DNA from: Panorpa germanica
Lineage: Eukaryota > Arthropoda > Insecta > Mecoptera > Panorpidae
DNA length: 64,000 nucleotides
Direction: 5' to 3'
Assembly (NCBI GenBank): GCA_963678705.1
Contig: OY783205.1
Span: 186,001 to 250,000 of the forward strand
Shown here: positions 11,502 to 25,500 of the stretch, piece after piece
Layout of the letters: every line of letters starts with the position of its first letter
Numbering within the stretch: position 1 is the stretch's first letter
Program-made: the position numbers and the translations under genes
Notes under the pieces: model-generated
What the model was told of the DNA's origin: nothing
The model's input: the letters and a program-made list of their open reading frames with translations, nothing else
Database searches by the model: none

Positions 11502-14500
11502 GTAAGTATTCTTTATTATTATTCTTAACTATAAATTTAAAGAAAACTGAGATATTATAATTATTAGTAAAATTGTTGATTTTAAAAAACATCATTATTG
11601 AACAAACTTTCTAGGACACGTAAAACTTTACATATACATCAAACGTAATATTATTGTAACATTTATATAGCAGATACGTTTAAAGGTAACTTATAATGCA
11701 AGTGATTTATATTTTAAATATTTCAAAATATTTTATTTTATAAATTCACGATAATTAAATTAACTTTAAAAGCCTAACACTACATTAGTAACTATTTTTC
11801 TTATTTTCACATTTTTGCCAACCGAAATTACCGCTTTTATTTTTATTTATTATAAGAGGTAATATGTAAATATGAAAGTATATATTTTACAATAAAGAAT
11901 AATAATAGTAAATATTATTACATTTTCAATAACACGAATATTTACGTATTTGTTGTAGAAAATTGATCAGATTTTCTCTTTGTTTTCAAATATTTGCTTT
12001 AACTCAAGTGGAACCAAAATATTATTTTTTGAACAAGTGTATGTCTTGTAAACAAACCAAAATAACGCCTCCCTCCAAAATTTAGGTTTATTAAAATAAT
12101 TATTTTTTATATTTATCTTGCAAAAACACATTTATGTAGTAATTACGTAACATGCACCTCCAAATATCTGCTAAGATGATTTAAATATATTTTATGTTCT
12201 AATATTGGCTATTGGCGAAGCTAATGAGCTTTCAAGCAAGGCTTTCATAAATAATGGATTAGGCCTATTGAAAACTATAAAGAGCAAAAAAAAAGTTCTT
12301 GCATACAAGAAGAAGTAAAATTGTGGCTGGATAAAAATGAATTCAAGATTTTGTAAATTATTACTGAATTATATATGAACAAGTATAATGCTTCAATCAT
12401 AAATCAATATTTAATTGAATTTATATTTGCCTAATTAATCATTAACAATAACTAGTCATTATTTACTTTTTAATATCTTAATGTGTATTTAATATTAAAA
12501 ATTCGTAAAGTTTTATTATTATTTTTGAATACCCTGTGTTTGGAAGAGCACCGAGACGAAAATTGAGAAGTTCGGCAGATATGTTGCACCATCGTAAAAG
12601 TCATTTAGTGCCTATTCTCTAAGCCAACGCTAAGTTCTAACTCTATGTGCACTTGTGTGTTTAGGAACATCACTGCCCACTACTTGGAATTGTTATAAAG
12701 ATAATTGTTATTAACAGCAAGGTTTGGTACATATATAATATTATATTTTAAAATTATCTGATATTTTCTATGGCTTCCTTAGCACAGACACTTTTTCGGC
12801 AATAAATTATATGTATACCAATACTGTATACACAGTATATCTGTAAACAATATGTCTGTCGCAATATTTGTTTCAACAAATATTACAGTTTGCGCATATG
12901 ATTCTTAATTTAAATCTATTTTTAATTTTAAATATTAAAAATGTTTAACTTTACAATAACTTTGTAAAATATATTTTTTTTTATAAATACTCTTGAAAAA
13001 AACCTTTTCTATATTATTTTACGACAATTTCAACTGCTAGGCCATATTCGCCAATTATTATCCTTTTATAACTTGTTGATAAGGTAGACCTCAAACATAA
13101 ACTCTCGCAGTGTACAATATAGGCGGATCTTCTGCATGACATCCTGCAATTGTCCTTTGACTTTGTCGGTTGGCAACTTTTTAACTTTTTGCAATACTCG
13201 TATCGGAAGTGTAGCCTAAATATTAGGTTGATATTTATTTCGTGACTGGATGTTATAGATAAATACACATCTACATACGATTATTCTTAATACGGAATTA
13301 ACATTGCTTTTGCGCTAGATAGTTGGTACAAATATACTGCACTACGATGGAAATTGTACTGCGTATTCTTAGACAATTTTGAAGTAACCGTTGACACATT
13401 TATAAGCCAGTGAGTGGTATAAGGCAGATCGAGGGTAGGTCACTAGGAATAAACATTGCCGCATTTACATAAGGGTAGTTTTGCAACATAGCTCTTAGAA
13501 ACGAGGCAGGAAAGCGTTATAAAAGAATCTACTATATTTTATATTTATGGATCTAGGATGGGCGGACTGGACCCGAAGACATTGCTTGCTAGAACACAAA
13601 GAACACCTTTCCACAAATCAGAAAAGAATCCATTCAATATTCATCCTCTTTATTCGCTTAAGCCACCGTCAAGTCAAAATGACTATAAAATGCTAATATA
13701 TTGCGAAAAAAGGTCATCTACCTAGGAAATCATCCAATCCTCCAGAATAATGAATATTATTGTGCAAACGACTAATCTAAGTTGATATACTTAAATTAAA
13801 AATTAAATATAAGATATAAAAGTTTATTTAAAATATAAATTGCCCCGTTAAGGGTTATACTCCTGTAGTCAGAGCCACTTTTAAGTATAAGTATTTAGGC
13901 TAGTTCGCACCACCAAAAATGCTCACACCACAAAAAGAGAATTAAAAAATTGAGACTAGATCCAATAGACTTTGGTAGGAAATTGTGACTAGATATAGTT
14001 GATTTCGAAAAGCAATTATTACCAAATACTCGTACAACTGCTTTAGCGTTTCTTGTAAAGGCTTAAAATCGCACAGATTGTAGTTGAGATCGCAGTAAAA
14101 TTATAATTGAAAGAATAGAAACGCATTAGCATCCCACCAGCCAACATTTCCTATTAATTTAAAATTATGATTATTTAATAATGATTTATAGTTGCTACAA
14201 TTTCTAAAATAATGAATAACTAAGCAAATAAATTATGAATGATTCAAACACAAAAAAACGCCGCGTTCTTTTTAGAAAGTAATGGCACAGCTCATAGCAA
14301 AAACTGCGGGTAGTTAAAAAAGCATATGTTTTATGTATATAAAAATAATATTAAGGGGGAAAGTTCATAAAAAATATCATTTTAAATGCTAGGGGGTGGA
14401 TTTATAAGCCAATCCAATTAATTTACCCTTAAAAGAATATGCTGGTTGAACATTATATAAATAGATTTCAACGGGTGGGGTTGAATTTAAAAAAACGGTT

Positions 14501-16529
14501 TACTTAGAAAGAGGAAATTATAATAATATTAGCTTTTTGCAACGTTGGAAGGCAACGTATGCTTTGTAATATTGCTTTATAGCCTTTCTATATATTATGC
14601 ATAACAATTTAACCAATTTTACAGTTGCTAATCCGTATTAATTTTATATATATTTATCTTTTTAATCCGGGTCGCGGAGTCCAAAAATTGGAAGACCTCT
14701 GTTCTATTTGTCCGAACTTATAGGGAAAATTATAATTTAAAAAAAAACCATTTGACTATTGAGTAACACGGGTAAATTATGACTAGTGTCACTCTGTACT
14801 TTATATATCGAGTATAATTAAATTGATATATGACGTCACATTTGATAGTCGCAGTGCAAAGGTCTTAGTCACTGCCACTGCCACTACCACTTAGTTACTA
14901 GGGCTAGTGTCAGTATTAGCGGTTAAACAATAGCACAAAAAATACGGAATAGGACGCATGAATCTTGATCAGAAAGTGTAGTTTATAAAAAATACAGGCC
15001 TGTCAGTGGCCGAATGCATTTATGTTTGATACCAGACTACTGCTCACAAAATAAATAGAAACTTATTAGCACATAAAGATGTGCCCAGAATGCAATACAA
15101 ATTGCTAATATATTATTGAAGAGGTTCTCTATGATAAGACTCAGCATCGTAAATAGGGTGACATCAAATAAATTAATTTAATTGTTATTGTCGGTTCGGT
15201 TTCTCACCTGGGTTAGCAAAATAAAGGAATTTCTGCAAAGGAATTGTTTTCCACAAAGTATTATCTATAACAAGTAAGCATAACAAAGTGTGTTGAATAT
15301 GGAGAGCTTTTCTAATTTTTAGTGAAGTGCTTTACTTTGCAGTGGTCCAGCTTCGTACGTGTTAGACGTAGAAAAAATATAATGAACAAAAATTGTAGGA
15401 ATTTGGTCCTTTATAAAATAGTATGATTTACTAGTAAGGAGATATTGCAAAGATAACTGTTTTTAGCAACCTTTTTCTAATAGGATATTTTCATTTGAAG
15501 TTCAAACTTACACAACTGCAACCCTGGTGGTTATACAGTGGTTCCCGATATTTTTCATTCACTACATCATGAGTAACAAACGCGACAAGTTTTATGTTAC
15601 ATTTGTGACTTAATTTTATACCTTTTAATATCTGCTTAACAAATACGAGTATAAACAGTTGACACCTGCTGCTTCTGCTTCGTTGTGTTGTTTGCAAAAA
15701 CTCAAAATGAACTGACAATGCAAAAATAATAACGCATTTCGCACAATACGCAATTATGGAAAATAATTTGTTATGTAGCTGGTATTTCGGTCAGAGGCGG
15801 ACTGGATTTAAAACTATTGGTTGCAAGGACTTGAAGCCCTGAAAATAAACTAAATAGTCTATGTTCTATATCTATGTTTAGGGCCCTTCCCATGTTGAAT
15901 GACGATTCTATAAGCTATTAAAATCCAGTTGCATTAATTAAACACCACTGTAAAAGTCTCATGAAGCTTGACCTTCCCAACACAGTTTTCAGTAAATGTA
16001 CCTCATGTCAAATATTGTTCGTTATAGAGATATGGTTCAACGAATTCTATTCTAATGTTCGACTTCCTGGTTTAAAACCGCACAAAATGTTGCTATCTAA
16101 AACGCAGTCCGCAGATAACGTAAAAAACAGACTGACGCATTTTTTATTTACAGTTGTACAGTTGTGTGCAGTTCGACTTAGCGAGGGTGGCACACATGCA
16201 TATGTACGAATACATAAACAAAATCTATTTTAGATGTTGATTTTTTCTACAATACGAAAAAATATCACAAACACTTTTTAACATTCTACATTCTATTTGG
16301 TTGAGTAAGTTCTTGGTAGAAATGTGGGAATTTTTAACAATCATAGCAACATAGGGGAACAACGACCCGGCCCCGACCTGAACCCGACGAATATTATTTT
16401 TATAGTAAATGTATCTCGTATGTCAACTTTTTGCTCATTAGAACGATACTCTTTTTATTACCTTCACTTTTTGAATTTAATATATTTTTATTTTTATTTT
16501 TCTATTGTTCTATTTTCTATTCTTATTTT

Positions 16530-16762
16530 GAGTTCTATCACCGACAACTTCCTACTATGTTGGCAGCATTTGTGGTGCCGTGGTTTTATATATGGTTTGT
16601 ACACCTAATGTACTGCTGTATGTTTGTACTGCCTAATAAGTGAACGATTATGTATGTGTACTCAGAAAATATAACTCTTGTTCAACGATCGAATCTGAAG
16701 ACACAGCAGTCAAGCGTAAAGCATCAATTCTCCCATTGTGTCAACTACACATTCCAAAAGAA
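16530..16762 (-). mobile_element. tRNA-derived SINE
   Basis: On the minus strand the head reads 'gacacaatgggagaattgat' (A-box region), then 'cttcagattcgatcg' (B-box region), then 'gttatattttctgag', a body, and a tail ending in 'ccacggcaccac'. The tail matches 'ggcctcatatatgtg' complements at 34880 and 61855. The small frames overlapping it are incidental. Confidence 0.55.
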
Positions 16763-19654
16763 AATATTTTATATAATTTTAAATTAAATGTGAAGTATGT
16801 CTGTTTGACTATGTTTCAGGCGTAAGAATGTATTGTTTGTAATAATTCATTTTAAATGTGTTTGCAGTTATACTATAAAACGATAAATACTTAATCATTA
16901 CGATATTATGCAAACAAATATTTTGGTTACATAAAAGATGCATTTCTAGACAAATATTATGTAGCATGATGTTAAAAGCTCTACATTTTGTGACCGATGT
17001 AATAGCCAGTTAACAATAAAATATATAATTTTTCAATGCTCAAAGTATTTATTTTAGATTATAAGCAAATATTTGAAAACAAAGAAAGTCTGAAAAATAT
17101 AATTTAATGTAACGAATTAGTATTATAAGAGGGTATTCTTTATTTGTAATTTATAGACTTTGCATGAGCGGACTGGGCTCAAAAATTTTGCCAGCCATGA
17201 GAGAAGAGACTTCTACCTACAATTTATTGAACATAATATACAAGTCAGAAAACAAAGTCAATTGAACCCAGTCAATTTTGCATAATAAGTTAAAAACTTG
17301 GATAAATCCTTGATTCGCAAGTCTTGACTTTCAAAGGTTTAATGTTAGAAAAATCAGGTTTTTCAGATCTCGTTTCGTATGCTAAAAAAGACATTTGTAG
17401 TATAAGTAACATTGTTTTGTTAGTAAAATTCTCTACGAATTTGATTCTATACATTATTTCGCATGATTAACCGTTCCCGAGATATAATTAGTCCGTAGTA
17501 GATATAGTAGAGATCGGGAAAGTAGGCATGCTAACCACTGCATAGTTCCCTCGGCCAAGTCAAATTTAAATCTGGTGCTGTTTAGATATAAGATAATTTT
17601 TTTCCGTAAAAGATAAAATTAATGAACCAAACCAAACTTTACAACATGGAAATACGTAATTAATATGACCAACATAAAGTTGTCCAAATTTTGCAAATGA
17701 CTCACTTCCTTATGACATTCCACAGACATAAAGCGGAAATGAGCCGATGGTCAACAGTAACAAATGAGAGTGCATTGGTCAGGTGCAGCAAATAATTACA
17801 ATATTTTCGAACAAAATATTAATATTGAAATGTTGCGTAGATGTATAGAGAAGCAAGTGTTTCACCATTTTTTAATTAGTCGCAATATTATAGCCGTTAT
17901 TAACAATTGAAATAGACATTTTTTCCAAAAAATATTCGTCAATCCGTCATCATCATGTCAGTTTCTTACCCTTTTTCCTTATATTTATTGCCATCTCTAT
18001 TATATAATATTCAGATATTATTTACAGATGTCTTGAACAATACATAAAGTTTTCATATTATTAATATGGTGAACATAGGATAAAGAAAATCGATTACTTA
18101 TTATTCTACTGACTTTAAGTTTATTATGTGATATATTATATTAGATATTAGATTATATTATATCGACTAGACTAGATTGCACTATTGCTAAAAATTTCAC
18201 GACAAAAAAGAAATTTGGCCAACTTTTGGATATATAGAACTATAAAAAAGCCAATAAACAATAGAAAAAATTTAAGTTGAAATAACTCATTGTCAAAATA
18301 TTTTTGTCTATATTTGTTTAAAACAAACGATTTGACGGATGCAATAGTTGACGAAATATATTGTGTACAATGAATGCACTGCAATGCACTGCACTGTCAA
18401 CAGATCTACTCCACTGTTTGCCCAGACATGGAAACAAACAAACCAAAGATTCGTTGTTATTTGACTTCAAAGTCAAAATATATTTTTACGCAAATGTGAT
18501 TTGATTATAAGTTTACTGGTGCATCAATAAATATTGATGTGTCTTCTGATACGGTGACGATGTACGAGTATCCCCGAGTATGCCCGAGTACTTTGTTACA
18601 TCTATCTTGAAAACTAGAACACATTTCTTAGGAGTCTTTTCCTTCGATATTACCTTTTTTATTTTTTTAAATATCCAAAAACTACCGGAGTTTTAACTAT
18701 ATCAAATTTAAATTTCAGTTTTAGCTTTGACGTTACACTAGAAATAAGTAACCGAGAATATTATTCCTTTTTCACAACCATCGTAATATAAAACTTGATG
18801 GGATACACAAATTAGCTGTTAGTAGTAAATTATGTATCAGACACATACACTTATATGCGTGCCTGTTGTATAAAAGGGATAGAAAATCATCGTGTGACAT
18901 CACACATTTAATTTTTATAACTTTGGAACCCTTTAATAATTAAAGTTTCAAAAATGGCGAGTTATTAGAAAATAATTCGATATTTGAGGTCCTGATGCAC
19001 TTTTATGACATGGTTCACAAGCGCATTGTACAAAAAGCTTTATGATAATAATATTTTACAACTTTTATTATTAACTTTTTGTTGTTACTTTATTAAAATA
19101 ATATATTTATTATAATCAAAATAAATCCACGTAATTTTACTACTTACCTTCTGGACTTAGTCTGTTTATTCTAAGTGAATGGGTTGTTCTTCTACGATGA
19201 AAACAACTTCGTGTTTTATTTGATAGACCTAATATAGACACATGCAGTGGTCGCCAACATCGCCAGGACTTTGTACTGAAATACCTATTTATATTTTAAA
19301 ATACATTTTAAAAATCAATTGCTTATACATTAATTATATTATATTCAATTATGGGTGAATAATATGCTTTTTGATTTTGTGAATTCTTCTTATATCTTCA
19401 TTTATTGTGAAACTAATACGAATAATAAATTCGGTTCTATTTCGGTGTTTCGAATGTCAAATTTAAAATGTTAGATTACTGTAACATATCGGTAAACTTC
19501 GGCTTCTTTTGACACAGCCATACAAATGACATGTTTCAGCAACATTCATATCTGCTTTTTCTTTTTTCATTTTAGACATTTATTTTGCATGGCTGATAAG
19601 GCTTGTCACTATGATCAAAACTCTTGTCGCTTAAATTGATATTTAAGGTAGCTT

Positions 19655-19916
19655 CCCAGTAAACATTTTGGAGCATTTTGGAGTCACTTTGACATCATAT
19701 TGGAGATGCGTATGTTTTTTTTATCATAAAAGAGTTCATTTATAGTTCAGTTTCTCACAATCGTTCATATGAAATGTCTGCTTTATCGGCTATAGATGGC
19801 GAAATTACTCCACCCGTCGGAATACAAATGAAGACAAAGTTGTTGCGAACTATAATTGAAGTGAAATAGTGATAGAAACGTCACTAAATAGGGCACTTCA
19901 CTAAATGTTTACTGGG
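19655..19916. mobile_element. CCCAGTAAACA MITE, copy 1
   Basis: A 262-bp element with perfect terminal inverted repeats CCCAGTAAACATTT / AAATGTTTACTGGG. It is flanked by TT on both sides, possibly a 2-bp target duplication. It is nearly identical along its length to 38161-38422, which has exactly the same size. No coding capacity. Confidence 0.85.
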
Positions 19917-20904
19917 TTCTGATAAACAATCGAGCTCAAATTTTACACACACTCTTTGTGGATAACAATTCAATGAGCAATGAGTTGAAGTAACATTTAT
20001 TTCATTAAAAATATTGAACGCTTTCGGTAGTAATTTAAATTATAATTTCACGTTACTATTTGGCTTCAATGGTTACAAAAGGTTAGACATCCCTGCTTCA
20101 CCCTATCGGATTACAACCAACCGTCCCATCTAAATACGGGCCGTTTTTAACCCCAATAATAAATTTATACATTTAAATAAAAATTTAGCAAGTATATGCA
20201 AAAAACTGTCAAATTTCTAATAGCAAACCCTCCGCAGTTCGTATAATTGCATTTATTTATGATACAACATTATGCAAATCGGTTGATGCACGTCTGGGAC
20301 ATGGGACATGAGATAGCAGGACATGAGGCCGACAGGTATAAATTAACCCCTAACGTCCCATTCTGAGAAACGAGTTCCAATTTGAATATTTCGAGTAATT
20401 TTTTTTATATTATTATGGTGATTATTATTGTCAAATATTTACATATATTATTTTTAACTTGTAACATAATAATGTTTTTACGTTAGCAACACTCCACACT
20501 TGTGAAACATGTTCTTGAGGCATGTGAACTATTTTGCAACGTTTTATGCTAATTTACTGCTAAGAAGTTAAGGGTGCTTAAATGTGGTCGTACATTCAAC
20601 TCATACGAGTTACCGTTCGGAGTTCAGCGTACATATGCTTAAATATTCTGATCCTTTGATGTCTATGCCATATTCAATTTACTTTTGTATTCAAAAGTAT
20701 AGTTTGGTGTACTACAAATATAAGATAGCCGAAGCGGTTAGTCCCAGTTGAAAACTTTGGAAGGTACAGTCTCACTACTCTCACACTCGACCCAATAGCA
20801 TAAATACGTATTTGTACACACACATCCATAGTAATACACAAATGATCATGACAACTACGCTGACATAGTACGGTGTCTCGCATTGCGCACTTATTATTAT
20901 TATT

Positions 20905-21240
20905 ATATTATATTAATTGTGTGCCTTTCGGATTTACAATCTACATTCTTAATACATTTCATAGAACTTCAACTTGAAATTAAACTTAAACTATTCTAGA
21001 CCTTTCTATTTCCAAAAGTAATTTCTGCTTCTTCTTCTCTTGACCCTCTCACTTCATTTTCCCTAGTCCTCCTTCATTCTCACCGTTTTCTCACCTCTTG
21101 TTTTCTTTGACTCCTCTCGACAAACCCTCTATTATATTTTCACTATACTTCTTCCCTTCTGTCTTCATTTTCACTTCTCCCGCCTTTTACGTCTGTCCTT
21201 CTGTTTCTTTAGTCCGACCATTGCGTTGATACTAGGAAAA
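20905..21240 (+). repeat. Pyrimidine-rich dispersed repeat, copy 1
   Basis: A long C/T-biased strand introduced by 'tgtgcctttcggatttacaa'. The reverse complement of this whole structure, including 'tcgacaaaccctctattat', is found at 51290-51775 in an intron of the alanyl-tRNA synthetase gene. It is therefore a dispersed repeat and not a chance low-complexity tract. Confidence 0.65.
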
Positions 21241-22566
21241 ATATTCCCTCCACAACACATTGTGGTTTGGAATGGCAACTAGGTGTTCGCATGGTTTTAT
21301 TAGACATCACTTTTGTATAAAATCACTTCTACTCTGCTGTTCCTTCTCTTTCCTCGTTCCTTTTCTCTATCTCCACCATTGCGCACTTATTCCGTATCAC
21401 TACAACAGTTTGATTTTAAATAATAATATCTCGACAACGATGTGGTCATAATTTAAATTTCTTTTTATAACATATCAAATTTTCATTAAGTTCTTCCTTT
21501 TTGTTTTGAATTTACAAAATTTTGAGTGGTCAATTTTAAAATAATTAGTTCATGTGATCCCTATTTAACTAAATGATAATTAAGAAAAGTTTTATTAAAA
21601 TCCTGTATTAAATGCATACAGTGAACAACTACCTTAAAGTGCTATTTAAACAGACATTTCATTTATAATACATGGAAGTGTTACGTACCCGCGTTGTAAC
21701 AGTTACATTTTATGTAATATTGACATACACATACAGTTACAGTTTTTGTAACCCCTTAAAGATGAACGTCCACAGATCTGCTCGCAGCATTGCTCGCATC
21801 AAACACATTTGGATTTATTTTGAAGTATCGTATGAAACGTGACAGAGAAGGATCATTGCAATTTTCCAACGATTCCATTTTATTTCTTTATACACCTTAC
21901 AAGCTACGGTCGATTTAAATTTATTGCCCACTAGTAAACATATTGCAGTAAAAATGTAATTCCTATTTTTTACATTGAAGTTCACTTTTTTATATTTATT
22001 TGTAAAAGCAAGACAAAGTATTGCATTGTTTTTGCAAAGTATTTTTTAAATTGATTTTAAAAATGAAGTTTGATAAAACCAATTACTTTTATTATGAGTA
22101 AATATATTTCAATCACAAAACTGTTATCTTTGAAGTTTTTTATAGATATAGATTTAGCTAAAATGTAAAAACTGTGTCGGAAATAAAATATATTGTTATG
22201 GACTTCGCTGCCAACGTGGTTGAGGTAACGACATTTCAATGTTTATCTATGAGTTGAGATTACAAAATCAAAGAAATAAAATCATATAGTCGTCTCTTGA
22301 AGTGTTACCGATAATAAATGCTATAATATCATTAAACTTTTTATTATATATTTTAAAATAATTTTCCATCCCTTTCTACCCCTCTGACGCGGAACTATAA
22401 GGATTAAAAATATCTCATTATGATTTTATTTGATCCTTTTATTCCAAGAAAGGTCATTTTATAATTCTAATAAATTAAATGACAAAATGTTTGGATTCAA
22501 TAATCAATAATTTTCCTTTTGTTATTTTAATTGCAGTCAAAGCGACAAAGCGGAGAATAACTCAAG

Positions 22567-25500
22567 ATGAATATCAACGAGGAGCAGCTCCACCAAACGT
22601 TTTGCTTGCGATGGAACAACTACAAGAGCAACCTGTTCGAGGTGCTGGACACGTTGGTCAGGATGGACTACTATGCAGACTGCACGATCCATGTTGACGA
22701 CAATGTTGAATTCAAGGCCCACCGCATGATTCTGTCAGCATGCTCAGCGTATTTCCAATCAATATTAGGAGGCGTAACGTCCGACTATTCCCATATTCTG
22801 TTCCCTGGATGCAAGGCCTACCAGATGCGGGCTCTCCTGGAATACATGTACACGGGCGAGGTGAATGTCGCGGAGAATGACATGGCCAGCATAATGAACA
22901 TTGCGGGATATTTGGAGGTCAAAGGGTTGATCGACATTCCGGGATTCGCGAAGAAACCCGAGGAAGAGGAAAACACCAAGCCGGCGATATTCACAACGTC
23001 CCCAGACATCAGTTCAACGGCGCAGAACAATTTGAGAAACACCACGTGCGTGCCGGACTCCAGCAGACTGCCGTATTCGAACTTGTTCCTCAGGTACGTC
23101 TCAAAATAGATAATCAGATTTTAATTTATTCTTTAGTAGATCTGCAAATGAAAAGAAAAGTCTGCACATGCATATACACGAACCGCAAATGCTTCCGCTA
23201 CTAAGAATAAGTCATTCGCTTTAGTTGTGTGAATCTGACAATACACTGGATTAGTGAATTTACTTCGTTAGTGAAATAGCTCTATATTTTCTTAGTTCTT
23301 TATATAATGAATGAAAACGATGGAAGTGCCATCTATCAAAAATAAGTCCACTTAGCAAAGATTTGAACATATAGCAAAGATTTAAACATTTGAACATCAC
23401 GAATTATAACAAAGATTCGAACATCATTTTCTTTATAGAAGTATTTATCTCTATTGCGAGGGTTGACATCATAGTGACCGAGAGCATTTAGACCGTTTCA
23501 TCCTCAGGTTCTATACCCGTAATCATATAATCACAAAAGGTGATCACAGGCAGAGGTATGTGTAGTTCATATGGGGCCACAACACCATAAAACCCCACAT
23601 CGGAAATAGGTCAACGTTAAATAAAATAAACTAATTCAAATTAGAAGAGCGTACCGCGTACTGTTCGATATTAATCGTGTCTTTAACAGCTTTAATACCC
23701 AGCGTCATAATAATACTTTAATATTAAAATAGAGAATGGGCTTGTGTCCTCATTTTTTAGAGGTCGATTTTTCAATTGTTGATTGAAATTGATGTTAATA
23801 AATGTGTATTGGCGTGTCTATTTCATTAAATATCTAAATGTTGACGGAGATATAGCAATTAAAAGTTTGAATTGTAGTTTTAGCGATAGAAATGGTCAGC
23901 CATAGTTTTATGAAAAGTTTTCTGCAAAGAAAAGCTTTACAAATATTTTTTAAATAGTTATTCATTCAGATCATTAACGCCTAATATGCAGTCTACTATA
24001 ACAATAATATTTCTTTGATAATTGGCTGTATCGTATATGCAAAATAAAGCAGTATTATTAAATTCTTCTCATTAACAAATATATAGTAAAAATTAGTTAT
24101 AAGTGAATTTAATGAAATGTATGTTGTTTATTCAGATCCATAGAACGTGAGCATGATCTTGATCGAGAACGAGAACGAGAACGAGATAGAGAACTTGAAA
24201 AAGAAAGAGAACGAGAGCGCGAATCGGAACTGGAGCAAAGAGAAAGAGACCGAGAACAATTGCAAAGAGAACGAGAAAGAGATCGAGAACGAGAAAGAGA
24301 CCAACGTGAACAATTGCAAAGAGAGCGAGAACGAATAATACCGTGGACAATGCAAAACACTTCTCTCGCACATGGTTCACCAGGAGGTACACATAGTTTA
24401 CAAACAACTGCAGCTGCAATGCTTAGTGCTGTGTACGAATCAGCTGGTGATATGAATCCACTAAAAAGAAAGAAGCTCTCCAGCATCTCTAGCATGTTAA
24501 TGTCACGTGATACGCCCATTTTACGGAACGTACTAGCTCAAACAAGTGTTGCTGATTCCAGTCAACCGGTGTCTTTAGTTTGTCCTTCTATCAAAGCCGA
24601 AAGAATGAATGGATCAATGGATAATGAAAAGGTATAAATATAACGCAGTCGGTATCATAACCTACTGCCACCATCTTATTGTCAGTGTACAACAGATTCT
24701 GAATACAGTTTTAGCATTAGTTTAGCACACATTATTGAGATACTATTGCAGATAAATCTGCGCTAATAGATTTAACTATGTATGATATAACTAATGTGTT
24801 AAACGCATTATGATTTCTCAGAAAAGTTCTTAGTAATAGTAAGACCACTGGAAACCCCCACGATGAGAGATGAGTTATTATTAGTGGCATTAAGCGTATA
24901 ATATTTTGACAGTAGTGCTTATTTAAATTAGATAATTATTTAAAATACAAGTAAGTTGTCTTTATAATTATAACAATGCTCTAACGAGTAATTCAATTTA
25001 AATAAAATCAAAATACATAACAGATATGCTGTTATGGATAACAGCTTGTATCACATATTTGCATTATATATTTCAAAATACAGGTTATGTTTATAATGTA
25101 CCTTTGAATCAATTATAAAGTTTTATGCATTCTGAATTGTTTACCGCCTCTCATTTAGTCTTTGTTTCTTGGTAACAATACGTGTATCACCTTACAGTAA
25201 ATAATAAAATAAACAGAATTAGGCAAATATGTAATATTATAAATCTTAACATATTTTTGAAATTACAGAATAATAAAAACGATGAACCGCATTCCCCATA
25301 TACCGACAAGTCATATGATGAGGATCGTGATCGACGATCATTAAGTTTGTCGTCAATTTCATCTCAAGGTTATCCAGAAGCTAAAAATGGTAAAATCGTA
25401 CCCTATGTTGCTCAACAAAAGCCAGAATGGAAACGATATAAGCAATATTCCCGGAATGATATCATGTGCGCCATAGAATGCGTTAAAAATGGAATGAGCG

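Larger units (their letters stand above)
11502..22536. other. Gene-free region, possible first intron of the Ribbon-like gene
   Basis: No coding exon is supported. The region is very AT-rich and contains SINE and MITE copies (16530-16762, 19655-19916), a pyrimidine-rich repeat (20905-21240) and fragments containing 'gcggactgg' at about 13560, 15796 and 17168 that look like ends of one transposon family. If the donor at 11501 belongs to the Ribbon-like gene, the whole stretch is its first intron. Confidence 0.5.

Noticed and set aside
17500..17580. Second tRNA-like segment (reverse 'gcagtggttagcatgc')
   Set aside because: The A-box resemblance is real but no B box could be placed, so it is too short to call.
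22479..22722. Alternative frames over the start of the BTB exon
   Set aside because: They are out of frame with the BTB domain and are shadows of the real exon.
24109..24519. Antisense Ser-Arg-rich frame resembling an SR protein
   Set aside because: It is the mirror of the Arg-Glu coding repeat in exon 2 of the Ribbon-like gene and has no other support.
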